Part shown: one piece after another, positions 56,400 through 63,786 of the stretch | Position numbering within the stretch: the first letter of the stretch is position 1 | Layout: each line of letters begins with the position of its first letter | NCBI GenBank assembly: GCA_018262975.1 | Contig: JADFDG010000003.1 | Location: 212,313-276,312, forward strand | Source of the DNA: Gammaproteobacteria bacterium | GTDB lineage: Bacteria; Pseudomonadota; Gammaproteobacteria; Pseudomonadales; JADFDG01 | DNA: 64,000 nucleotides | Direction: 5' to 3' | The notes under the pieces: model-generated | Told to the model about the DNA's origin: nothing | Seen by the model: the letters and a program-made list of their open reading frames with translations, nothing else | Databases searched by the model: none | Program-made: the position numbers and the translations under genes

Positions 56400-57374
56400 A
56401 TGAACGTGCAGGTGAACGTCGAACCGATCACGGAAGAACTGTTCGAAAAGCAACTGGAGCGCCTGCGCCGCGAGTGCAAGGACCCCAACGCCGGCGTGTT
56501 CGGCCCGGGGTCCATGATGTGGGAGATCAACAAGTTCCCGCTGTCGGGCATGCAAGGCTCCGGGCGCGCACTGCTGCTGCAGATCGCCCACCCCTGGATC
56601 ACCAACGCCATCGACGAACACTCGAAGACGCGCGAAGACCCCGTGGGCCGCGGCAACCGCACCTTCACCCACGTGGGCCGCATGATCTACGGCAGCCTCG
56701 ACCAGGCCATTGACTCGGCCCGCGTGGTTTACCGCCTGCACACGCAGATCCGCGGCAAGTTGCTGCAGGGCTCCAGCGCCTCGCCGGCCGGCAGCGACTA
56801 CATGGCCAACGAGATCGCCGCGTCCGTGTGGGTGCACGCCACCCTCTGGGACACCGCCGCGCAGATGTACGAGATGTTCGTGCGCCCGCTCACCCCGGAG
56901 GAGAAGGAACGCTACTACCAGGAAACGCGCCGCTTCGCCTGGCTGTTCGGCATTCCCGACGAAGCCCTGCCCAAGGACTGGACCGCGTTCATGGCCTACA
57001 ACGAGCGCATGTGGAACGGCCCGGACCTGCAGGTGAACGCCAACACGAAGGAGCTGGCCGGCTTCCTGTTCCGCCCCAAGCAGAAGTACCTGCGCTCGGC
57101 CATGAAATGGATCACCCTGGTCACCGCCGTCACCATCCCGGAGAAGGTCGGCAAGGGCTTCGGCCTGCGCAACGACGCCGTTACCCGCCACAAGGTGGAG
57201 CGGGTGGCGCGCGTGCTGCGCTTTGCCCACCGCTACCTGCCGGGGCGCCTGCTGCTCAACCCCACCTACGTGGAGGCGCGCGCCCGCCTGGCCGGCAAGC
57301 GCGCCGACTGGCTGACCCGCCGCCTGCAACGGGCGGCCCTGGGCCGCGAAGAACTGGTGGGCGTATCCGCCTGA
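56400..57374 (+). CDS. DUF2236/MpaB-like oxygenase, copy 3
   Basis: Protein of 324 aa, more diverged than copies 1 and 2 but with the same landmarks: FGPGSMMWEINKFPLSGMQG, LLLQIAHPWITNAIDEHSKT, the ASVWVHATLWDTAAQMYE histidine motif and YYQETRRFAWLFGIPDEALP. It lies 32 bases after copy 2, and the three are probably co-transcribed. Three different DUF2236 enzymes in one operon suggests related but distinct substrates, such as polyisoprenoids or lipids (inference). Confidence 0.85.
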   Translation: MNVQVNVEPITEELFEKQLERLRRECKDPNAGVFGPGSMMWEINKFPLSGMQGSGRALLLQIAHPWITNAIDEHSKTREDPVGRGNRTFTHVGRMIYGSLDQAIDSARVVYRLHTQIRGKLLQGSSASPAGSDYMANEIAASVWVHATLWDTAAQMYEMFVRPLTPEEKERYYQETRRFAWLFGIPDEALPKDWTAFMAYNERMWNGPDLQVNANTKELAGFLFRPKQKYLRSAMKWITLVTAVTIPEKVGKGFGLRNDAVTRHKVERVARVLRFAHRYLPGRLLLNPTYVEARARLAGKRADWLTRRLQRAALGREELVGVSA

Positions 57375-57421
57375 ACGGCGGGCCTTGCTAAGATGCGGCC
57401 TTCGGTAACGGAGGCCGCCCC

Positions 57422-58120
57422 ATGACCACGCTGTACCAGTACGACCTGTCCCCCTTCTGCGACAAGGTGCGTCGCGTCCTGAACGTGAAGGGCGTGGCGT
57501 ACCGCACCGAGGACGTCACCATCCTCGACACCCTCAAGGGCCGCCTCAAGCAGCTGTCGCCGGCCGCCAAGCTGCCGGTGCTGGATATCGACGGCGAGCG
57601 CATCGCCGACTCCACCGACATCTGCCGCTTCCTGGAAGCCCGTTTCCCCGAACCGCGCCTGGTCCCCGCCGACCCGCGCGAACAGGCGCTGGTGCACTTC
57701 TTCGAGGACTGGGCCGACGAAGCGCTGTATTTCTACGAAATGCACCTGCGCTTCACCCTGCCGCACAACGCCGAACGCTGGGTGCCGGAAACCAGCAAGC
57801 ACGACGGCGCGCTCATCAAGCGCATTGCCAAGGTGGCGGTGCCCAAGGCCATGCTGAAGACCACCCAGGCGCAGGGCATCGGCCGCAAGCCGCTGGAGAA
57901 CATCAAGCGTGACCTGGAACGCCACTTCCACATGATCAACCAGTGGCTGAACGGCCGCGACTGGCTGGTGGGCGATGCGCTCACGCTGGCCGACATCGCC
58001 GTGTTCGCGCAACTGGATTGCGTGGCCGGCACTTCCGAAGGCCAGGACCTGCTGCGCGGCTACGACGGCGTGCGCAACTGGATGGCGCGCGTGGACCAGG
58101 CCACCCGGCCGGCGCACTGA
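57422..58120 (+). CDS. Glutathione S-transferase family protein
   Basis: Protein of 232 aa. The N-terminal thioredoxin-like domain reads LYQYDLSPFCDKVRRVLNVKGV (C13 in the SPFC motif), LSPAAKLPVLDIDGERIADST includes the cis-proline and ADST glutathione-binding turn, and the C-terminal helical domain contains WLNGRDWLVGDALTLADIAVFAQLD. Substrates are not predictable; these proteins conjugate or reduce electrophiles. It follows the DUF2236 genes on the same strand by 47 bases, and may handle products of those oxygenases. Confidence 0.85.
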   Translation: MTTLYQYDLSPFCDKVRRVLNVKGVAYRTEDVTILDTLKGRLKQLSPAAKLPVLDIDGERIADSTDICRFLEARFPEPRLVPADPREQALVHFFEDWADEALYFYEMHLRFTLPHNAERWVPETSKHDGALIKRIAKVAVPKAMLKTTQAQGIGRKPLENIKRDLERHFHMINQWLNGRDWLVGDALTLADIAVFAQLDCVAGTSEGQDLLRGYDGVRNWMARVDQATRPAH

Positions 58121-58136
58121 AACCCGCGCAGGCCAC

Positions 58137-58940
58137 GTGAGCACCGTGCAGCCCGCCGGCGCATCGCAGGTACCGCGCAGCCTGTGGCTGCTGCCGGGCG
58201 TGCTGGTGCTGGTGGCCGGTGGCCTGCAGTTTTTCGCGTGGCTGGGCGCCGCGGCGCCGTTGGTGCGCGACCAGCCCGCGCTGGGCGTGATCGAAATGCT
58301 GCTGCTGGTGGCGCTGCTCGCCAACGGCTGGCGCATCCGCCAGTGGATCCTCGCCCACCGGCCTGCACATGCCGCGCTCGCCACGCTGGTGTGGCTGTCG
58401 CTGGCCCTGTGCGTGCTGGGCGACCTGGTGAACCGCAACTTTGCCCAGCAGTTCTTCCGCCACGAAGCAGTGATTGAACACAGCTACCTGGTGGACTCCG
58501 TGTGGTTCTTCTTCCCCGGCTACGCCCTGTGGCTGGTGGCGGCCTGGCTGGCCACGCGTGCACGCGTGCCGGCGTGGCTGCAGGCCGGCTCGCTGGCGGT
58601 GGGCGTGCTGGCCGGCGTGGCCACGTTCCAGTCGCTGGCCTTGCCGGGCATGTCCGCGTACAGCACTGCGCTCACCGCCGCCTACACCGTGCTCATCTCG
58701 CTGATGGCGGTGGCTGCCTTATGGGTGGCGATCGCTCTTGGACGCGCCGGCGTTGCCGTGGCAGTGGGGGCGGTGCTGGCCACCGTCGCCGATGCCCTGA
58801 TAGGTCAATACTGGCTGTTCGGCAGCGGTTATTATCCGGGCATTGCCTACCTGAATTTCGCCGTGTATTTCCTGTCGCAGGCGCTGGTGCAGCAACTACC
58901 CCTGGTGGTGGCGGGCAGCGGCGCCCCTGTCCGAGCCTGA
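58137..58940 (+). CDS. Polytopic membrane protein, possibly YhhN-like
   Basis: Protein of 267 aa with about seven or eight hydrophobic segments. The last part (VADALIGQYWLFGSGYYPGIAYLNFAVYFLSQALVQQ) has an aromatic pattern similar to the C-terminus of YhhN/TMEM86 lysoplasmalogenases, but this is weak. No catalytic motif is certain. The GTG at 58137 starts a short cytoplasmic N-terminus, and a second GTG at 58146 is possible. It sits in the same strand series as the GST and the following lipoprotein. Confidence 0.6.
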   Translation: MSTVQPAGASQVPRSLWLLPGVLVLVAGGLQFFAWLGAAAPLVRDQPALGVIEMLLLVALLANGWRIRQWILAHRPAHAALATLVWLSLALCVLGDLVNRNFAQQFFRHEAVIEHSYLVDSVWFFFPGYALWLVAAWLATRARVPAWLQAGSLAVGVLAGVATFQSLALPGMSAYSTALTAAYTVLISLMAVAALWVAIALGRAGVAVAVGAVLATVADALIGQYWLFGSGYYPGIAYLNFAVYFLSQALVQQLPLVVAGSGAPVRA

Positions 58941-58950
58941 CTGCCACGCC

Positions 58951-59832
58951 ATGAATCACCCCGCCGCCGTACTGCCTGCCCGCTGCCACGTGACCCGTAA
59001 CGCGCGCCCGTTTGCCGTCACCGCCCTGGCTGCGGCCCTAGCCGCCGCACTGGCCGGCTGTTCCGACCCGCGTGGCGACCCGTGGGAAAAGGTGAAGGAG
59101 CTGGAAGCACGCGTTGCCGAACTCGAGCAACAACTGGATGACTGCCAGCGCGGCCCCGGCCGCCAGCTGATGGCCGCGCAGGCCGCCTTCGACAAGGGCG
59201 AACTGGAACTGGCCATCCAGGCGGCACGCACGCTGGTGGCACAAAACCCCGGCACCGCCGAAGCCGAACAGGCCGCGCAACTGATCAGCACCGCCGAGGC
59301 ACGCCTCGCGGAAACCACCGCCAGGGAAGCGGCCGCCTCCGCACGCGAAGCCAGCGCTGTTGCCGAGGCGCGCGCCAAGGCGCTGCGCCAGCTGGTGGCA
59401 CGCCCGGACAAGGCGCAGGGCGTGACCTATTACCACCACAAGTCCGCACCGGAATACCTGAACGCGCGCAGCGTGCTGGCGCCGTACATCGTGGTGGGCC
59501 GCGACGGCTCCCCGTACCTGGTGCTGCGCAACGTCTACGTGGCCAAGGAATCGCTCACCATCACGGCAGTGACCATCACCGCCGATGGTCGCCGCTTCGA
59601 GTTCCCCGCGACCTTCGAGCGCGACAACGACGACCTGCAGGTGTGGGAGTGGAGCGAAGGCGCGGCCGGTGCCGCACAGCGCGACATGCTGGCCGCGGTG
59701 GCCAACGCGAAGAGCGCGACGATCCGTTACCACGGTACCGGCGGCAATGCTGACCGCGCTATCAGCGCCGCGGAGAAGAGCATGATCCGCGACGTGCTCG
59801 GTGCGTACGACGCGTTGTACGCGACGCCGTAA
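58951..59832 (+). CDS. Predicted coiled-coil lipoprotein
   Basis: Protein of 293 aa. A long basic N-terminus leads to a lipobox AAALAGC (C37). A coiled coil follows (KVKELEARVAELEQQLDD), then a TPR-like or helical stretch (AAQAAFDKGELELAIQAARTL, then AEARLAETTAREAAASA). The C-terminal half is a beta domain (YIVVGRDGSPYLVLRNVYVA). It is likely anchored in the outer membrane, facing the periplasm. The family is not recognised. It is the last high-GC gene before the AT-rich cassette. Confidence 0.65.
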   Translation: MNHPAAVLPARCHVTRNARPFAVTALAAALAAALAGCSDPRGDPWEKVKELEARVAELEQQLDDCQRGPGRQLMAAQAAFDKGELELAIQAARTLVAQNPGTAEAEQAAQLISTAEARLAETTAREAAASAREASAVAEARAKALRQLVARPDKAQGVTYYHHKSAPEYLNARSVLAPYIVVGRDGSPYLVLRNVYVAKESLTITAVTITADGRRFEFPATFERDNDDLQVWEWSEGAAGAAQRDMLAAVANAKSATIRYHGTGGNADRAISAAEKSMIRDVLGAYDALYATP

Positions 59833-60054
59833 TTGAGGGGCGAAATGCCCCGATCCTCTTTGTCCCGGGACAGGCAGGCCAATCAATGGGTTGGCTTGCT
59901 GCGGGCGGCTATTACCCCATATTTGGGGTAGATAAGGGTGACGGTATCGGGGTATTTAGAGGGGAATAATGCGGGATCAAATATCTTGACCTGCCGAAGG
60001 ACAGCGCGGATTTGGGGTGGAATACGCGTCGGGCGCCTATTCAAGGAGGGGTAA
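59833..60054. promoter_or_regulatory. Boundary region and promoter zone of the AT-rich cassette
   Basis: 222 bases in which composition changes from high-GC to AT-rich. A small hairpin (GAGGGGC-GAAAT-GCCCC, 59835-59851) resembles a decayed REP unit. The dyad TACCCCA-N4-TGGGGTA at 59913-59930 is exact, and an extra half-site GGGGTA follows at 59949-59954. The start of the next gene has a purine-rich AGGAGGGG ribosome-binding site. No other gene is seen. Confidence 0.55.
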
Positions 60055-61332
60055 ATGACTAAGAAGATTCAAGTTCCGCGACAGTCTGATGGCATGCTCT
60101 TGGCGAATATGCTGAAGATAGGTAAGGCAGCTGGGCACGTTAGGGCTAATTTCAATATCGGCGGATTTGTCGCGCTTAATGATGAAGGCTTAGAAAATCC
60201 GAGCCCTGCACTGCAAGAAATTGTGCGAAAGGATAACCATGTTATAGAAACAGCCACGATTTCAAAGCCTGGGTTCAGTTGTACATATATCAGGGGCGGC
60301 AGTTCCGATGTAAAAAGCCCAATCCTTGATGAAGTGCAATTTATATTCAATGACCAGAAAGGCCCTGTCTCAAACGAAGACAAGATTGCAATCATCGAAG
60401 CAATAACTTCGTCATTCATTCCGGTTTCTTTGAGTTCTTCGATTGGCGGAAGTGCACTAAAAGAGCAGGGCGAGCTTGTTGCGAGCCATGTTGCAATTCT
60501 AGAGAGGCTTGAGTCGACAAGTCTTAGACTAATTGACTCCGGAGAGCAATTCAGAAAGGCGATTGAGTCCGAGTATCTAAAGAGAGCCGAAGAGTTAGAT
60601 GGGAAATACCAAAACCGCCTGGCGCAACTAGACGAGCAGGTAAGTATTAAAAGGAAGGAGCTTGAGGAGAAAGAGCGAGATCTCGATCGGCAACAGAAAG
60701 AATTTGACAACAGGGAAAATACTCACGTTCGAAGGGAGCTTCGAAAGCAAATTCTTGATGAGGTTAAAAGACGCACGGCAGCCTTCCGTTTGTCAGGAAG
60801 CACAAACTCAATGCGGCTTCCGATTCATCTCGTGCTGGTGTTGCTCATCCTAGTTCTCGGTGCTTCTGCAATATACTTTGCGACGCACATGCTAGAGATG
60901 ATATCGACATCTCCGGCAAACTCGCTCGGCATTGTCGTTCTTGCGGTGAAGCAGGTTGCGGTTTCTGTTGGCTTCGGTTTCTCCGTGGTCTTCTATGTTA
61001 AATGGATGAATGCGTGGGCTTCTACGCACGCTGAGGCAGAGTTTAAGGTTCGTCAGTTTCAGTTAGACGTAGAGCGTGCTAGTTGGGCAGTAGAGAGTGC
61101 GCTGGAGTGGAAGGATACGCCTGACGGCAAGATGCCCCCGGAGTTGCTTCAGTCCATTACCAGAGGTCTCTTTGCCGAGGAGCGTCAGTCGACACAGGAG
61201 GTACGACCCGCTGACGAACTTGCATCTGCACTGTTTGGGAGTGCAGCAAGAGTCCGACTCGCTACCGGCAATTCAGAAGTTGATCTTGATGTAAAGAAGC
61301 TTAGGTCGTCACCTAACGTTAAAGGTGCTTAA
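60055..61332 (+). CDS. Membrane protein with long coiled coil (AT-rich cassette, gene 1)
   Basis: Protein of 425 aa. The N-terminal 140 residues are a soluble domain (VRANFNIGGFVALNDEGLENPS and FIFNDQKGPVSNEDKIAII). A coiled coil covers about 155-245 (RAEELDGKYQNRLAQLDEQV and KELEEKERDLDRQQKEFDN). Two membrane helices follow (about 260-282 and 294-320, HLVLVLLILVLGASAIYFAT), ending with a cytoplasmic C-terminal tail. Base composition is far poorer in GC than the neighbours, and codon use matches. AGGAGGGG precedes the ATG. I do not recognise a family; the architecture is like a membrane-tethered sensor. Confidence 0.65.
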   Translation: MTKKIQVPRQSDGMLLANMLKIGKAAGHVRANFNIGGFVALNDEGLENPSPALQEIVRKDNHVIETATISKPGFSCTYIRGGSSDVKSPILDEVQFIFNDQKGPVSNEDKIAIIEAITSSFIPVSLSSSIGGSALKEQGELVASHVAILERLESTSLRLIDSGEQFRKAIESEYLKRAEELDGKYQNRLAQLDEQVSIKRKELEEKERDLDRQQKEFDNRENTHVRRELRKQILDEVKRRTAAFRLSGSTNSMRLPIHLVLVLLILVLGASAIYFATHMLEMISTSPANSLGIVVLAVKQVAVSVGFGFSVVFYVKWMNAWASTHAEAEFKVRQFQLDVERASWAVESALEWKDTPDGKMPPELLQSITRGLFAEERQSTQEVRPADELASALFGSAARVRLATGNSEVDLDVKKLRSSPNVKGA

Positions 61333-61361
61333 GCTACCAACTATTCGCTGCAGGCGTCATG

Positions 61362-61377
61362 GCGCCTCGCGAGGCGC
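61362..61377. other. Perfect GC-rich palindrome in the AT-rich cassette
   Basis: GCGCCTCGCGAGGCGC is an exact 16-base palindrome in the 97-base gap between cassette genes 1 and 2, surrounded by AT-rich DNA. It may be a hairpin end of the gene 1 mRNA, but no T-run follows. Confidence 0.55.
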
Positions 61378-61429
61378 GCCCTGAGGTCAAGCCTAGAATT
61401 TCTAAAGACTTAATAACAAGGAGGCTTTT

Positions 61430-62068
61430 ATGAGGCAGATGATTGCAGTATCGGCATTGGCGCTCTTGGTTTCTGGCTGTGCGTTATTCACGCCTCCATC
61501 TCAAAAACCCGTGATCGAGGAGAAGCTCAATAGAGGGTTCATTGACGACACGAGTGCAGTTGGAACGCTTTCTCTAACTCCGGAGCGAAGGGTTGTTCTC
61601 GTCAGCTTCAAGAATGAGCGGTTTTGTGCAGAAGCTCCAACGGAAGTCGGCGCAGATGTGTCTCGTCTTCTGCAGGCAACTGCATCCCTGAAAGATCCGC
61701 GGCAAATTGAAGCTGGAATAAGCGCATTGGTCGCAACCACATTGAGTAACTCAGTGCTAAATAAGAGGTCTCAGGGAATTCAGCTATTTCAAAGCAGCTC
61801 ATACTTCTTGTGTCAGATGTACATGAATGAAGCAATTAATGCCGAGCAACTTATTAGGCTTCAGCTAGAGGCCTTGAACATTGCCTCCCAGTTGGTAAAC
61901 AAGGAAATACCACTTCTATATAGTCAGGCGGATGATGCAACCAGAACGGGAATTACGCCGCTAGATATCAACCAGTTAATGAAGGACCTTCAGGCGAGCG
62001 CAAATCCGAAACAGATTTCGCCGCAGCCTGATCCCCAAGAAAGCCCTGATGTACCGGGAAAACCCTGA
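61430..62068 (+). CDS. Predicted lipoprotein (AT-rich cassette, gene 2)
   Basis: Protein of 212 aa. Lipobox LLVSGC (C17). Mature segments: RGFIDDTSAVGTLSLTPERR, VVLVSFKNERFCAEAPTEVG, a stretch of alternating polar helices (VATTLSNSVLNKRSQGIQLFQ) and a Pro/Gln-rich tail (PQPDPQESPDVPGKP). The segment RFCAEAPTEV may be a structural pair with the later FLCQMYM cysteine. AAGGAGG lies before the ATG. It has the same AT-rich composition as gene 1 and follows it after 97 bases; function unknown. Confidence 0.65.
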   Translation: MRQMIAVSALALLVSGCALFTPPSQKPVIEEKLNRGFIDDTSAVGTLSLTPERRVVLVSFKNERFCAEAPTEVGADVSRLLQATASLKDPRQIEAGISALVATTLSNSVLNKRSQGIQLFQSSSYFLCQMYMNEAINAEQLIRLQLEALNIASQLVNKEIPLLYSQADDATRTGITPLDINQLMKDLQASANPKQISPQPDPQESPDVPGKP

Positions 62069-62079
62069 CAATTCGGTGA

Positions 62080-62109
62080 AAGTCGGCGGCTTTTCTCGGC
62101 CGCCGACTT
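62080..62109. other. Hairpin between cassette genes 2 and 3
   Basis: AAGTCGGCGGC (62080-62090) and GCCGCCGACTT (62099-62109) pair exactly around an 8-base loop, only 11 bases after the gene 2 stop. No T-run follows, so it is a weak terminator at best. It may be an mRNA processing or attenuation element. Confidence 0.6.
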
Positions 62110-62149
62110 GGCTCAAGAATAGGCTGGCATTCGAGGCGTGGGGTAGGCA

Positions 62150-62866
62150 TTGGATATAGAAAAAGTCATTCGAGGCGCTGGCGAACATAAATCTGCAGAT
62201 GCGCTTAAGAAACTACTTGAAGGCTTTATAAGCCCGGCGTTTGGGGCATTGCCGAAGTCAGAAGTCGAATTGTTAATGCTGGGCGCCTTGGAGGATATTG
62301 GCGCGATTTCGGCTGATCCTGGAGTATATGAGTTAGTCTCAAAGCTACGGGTCACAAGATCAAGGGCGAGAAAGCTTATTTATGAGAGGGAGTTAAGGCG
62401 TCTCTCTGTGGCCGATCTGGATATCCGTGTAAAGAGCCTTTTGAGTCGGCCAATAATTCAGAAGGCAGGTGAGCAATTTGTTCTCGAGGTAGAAAGTCCA
62501 CTCGTCTCGGATCATCTTCGATCGAAGGTGCGGGCTCTCGGTCACGTGTCAGATGGGTCGTTCTCTCCGAGTGTCGTGAAGCTCCCGCTAGAAGCAATTG
62601 TTGCGCTGATTGAACAATATATCCCGGAAGCACAGAGGCCTGCAGTAAAGGATGCGCTGGTCGCGGCCGGTGCCCCGGACACTTCGTTGGGCGGCGTCCT
62701 GAAATCTGTACTGAGGAAAGTTGCCAGCAAGGTGGCTTCTGACACAGGTGAGGCTTTGCTTGATAAGACGTCAGAGTATTTATCGCCGATAATTGGTGGG
62801 GCTGTGCGGGATCTGACTGAAAGGATATCTGAGCTGTATCCGGTGCAAAATGGAGATGCCAGCTAA
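62150..62866 (+). CDS. Soluble helical protein of unknown function (AT-rich cassette, gene 3)
   Basis: Protein of 238 aa. The only usable start I see is TTG at 62150 (MDIEKVIRGAGEHKSADALKK), preceded by a GGGGTAGG purine tract; a GTG 12 bases earlier runs into a stop. The sequence is helical with charged segments (LRVTRSRARKLIYERELRRL, RVKSLLSRPIIQKAGEQFVL) and a C-terminal LDKTSEYLSPIIGGAVRDLT. No membrane segment, signal or catalytic motif is visible. The AT-rich composition and position suggest it belongs with genes 1 and 2. I do not recognise a family. Confidence 0.55.
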   Translation: MDIEKVIRGAGEHKSADALKKLLEGFISPAFGALPKSEVELLMLGALEDIGAISADPGVYELVSKLRVTRSRARKLIYERELRRLSVADLDIRVKSLLSRPIIQKAGEQFVLEVESPLVSDHLRSKVRALGHVSDGSFSPSVVKLPLEAIVALIEQYIPEAQRPAVKDALVAAGAPDTSLGGVLKSVLRKVASKVASDTGEALLDKTSEYLSPIIGGAVRDLTERISELYPVQNGDAS

Positions 62867-62944
62867 TCATAGGTCGCGGGATCGTGAGCCCTGACGGCCC
62901 CCGACTCATCCCAAACATCCTTGCCATGAATGTCCGGAGTAATC

Positions 62945-63352
62945 ATGAAGATTACCGTTCAGACCACAGTGCATGTTCCCATGGCCTCGGTATGGACGGC
63001 CTATACGAGCCCGGAGGACATCGTCCAATGGAATGCGGCATCCGATGACTGGCATACCACCAGGGCAGCCGTCGACCTGCGGGTTGGCGGCCAGTTCTGC
63101 TCGCGCATGGAAGCAAAGGACGGCAGCTTCGGGTTCGACTTCGAGGGAACCTATACCAACATCATCCCCGGGAGCCTCATCGAATATGAGTTCGGGGGTC
63201 GCAAGGCCAGGGTGGAGTTTTCCGCAGGCCAATCCGGCGTTTCGGTCACGGTCACCTTCGATGCCGAGCTATCGCACACCATCGAGCAGCAGCGAGAGGG
63301 GTGGCAGGCCATCCTCGATCGCTTCCAGAAGCACGTAGAATCCCGGGTCTAG
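62945..63352 (+). CDS. AHSA1/SRPBCC family protein
   Basis: Protein of 135 aa of the Bet v1-like START superfamily, AHSA1 type (activator of Hsp90 ATPase homologue). The N-terminus MKITVQTTVHVPMASVWTAY and VWTAYTSPEDIVQWNAASD match the helix-loop used for ligand entry, then DLRVGGQFCSRMEAKDGSFGFDF, and the C-terminal QQREGWQAILDRFQKHV. It probably binds a small hydrophobic ligand; target unknown. GGAG lies six bases before the ATG at 62945, preferred over an in-frame ATG at 62930. The GC content is back to the chromosomal level. Confidence 0.9.
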   Translation: MKITVQTTVHVPMASVWTAYTSPEDIVQWNAASDDWHTTRAAVDLRVGGQFCSRMEAKDGSFGFDFEGTYTNIIPGSLIEYEFGGRKARVEFSAGQSGVSVTVTFDAELSHTIEQQREGWQAILDRFQKHVESRV

Positions 63353-63471
63353 TGCAGGCCCGGCCCGTCGTTGCCGCCGCCACGCCCTGATCGGCGAGCG
63401 GTCATCCCATAAGGTCAATGTAATGACCCAGTGATTTCCTGCTCAGGTGTAACCTTACGAGGACTTACCCC

Positions 63472-63786
63472 ATGAGCATCGCAATGGAAGAAGAGATCAA
63501 GCGCTGGACCGCCCGCCGGAAGTCGGCGTTGGTCCTGGAAATTATCCAGGGCAAGACCACGGTGGCGGAGGCCAGCCGGCAGTTCGACCTGCCGCCATCG
63601 GAGATCGAGGACTGGGTGGCGCAGGGCAAGGCCGGGATGGAGAACGCCCTCAAGGCCAAGCCCGAGGATGTCCGCGAGCAGTACGAGAAGCAGCTCAAGG
63701 ACCTACAGGAAGCCTATGGCGAGGCCATGCTGGAGCTCCGTGCCCGAAAAAAGCTGGAATCCCTGCTGGGCAAGGACGAGAGCTGA
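63472..63786 (+). mobile_element. IS3-family transposase OrfA
   Basis: Protein of 104 aa with a helix-turn-helix (IIQGKTTVAEASRQFDLPPSEIEDWV) and a C-terminal leucine-zipper-like helix (YGEAMLELRARKKLESLL), the OrfA of IS3-family elements. Near its end lies the heptamer A-AAA-AAG at 63747-63753, in the OrfA reading frame, the classic site of -1 frameshifting that creates the OrfAB fusion. It is intact here. The left end of the element has not been located. Confidence 0.88.
63747..63753 (+). other. A-AAA-AAG programmed -1 frameshift site
   Basis: The heptamer is phased A-AAA-AAG in OrfA, the form that slips efficiently in IS3-family elements. After the shift the frame remains open into OrfB. 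No separate Shine-Dalgarno stimulator was checked. Confidence 0.85.

Noticed and set aside
63400..63428. GGTCAT...ATGACC as the left terminal repeat of the IS3 element
   Set aside because: Only six bases pair, with a long loop; without the right end it cannot be confirmed.
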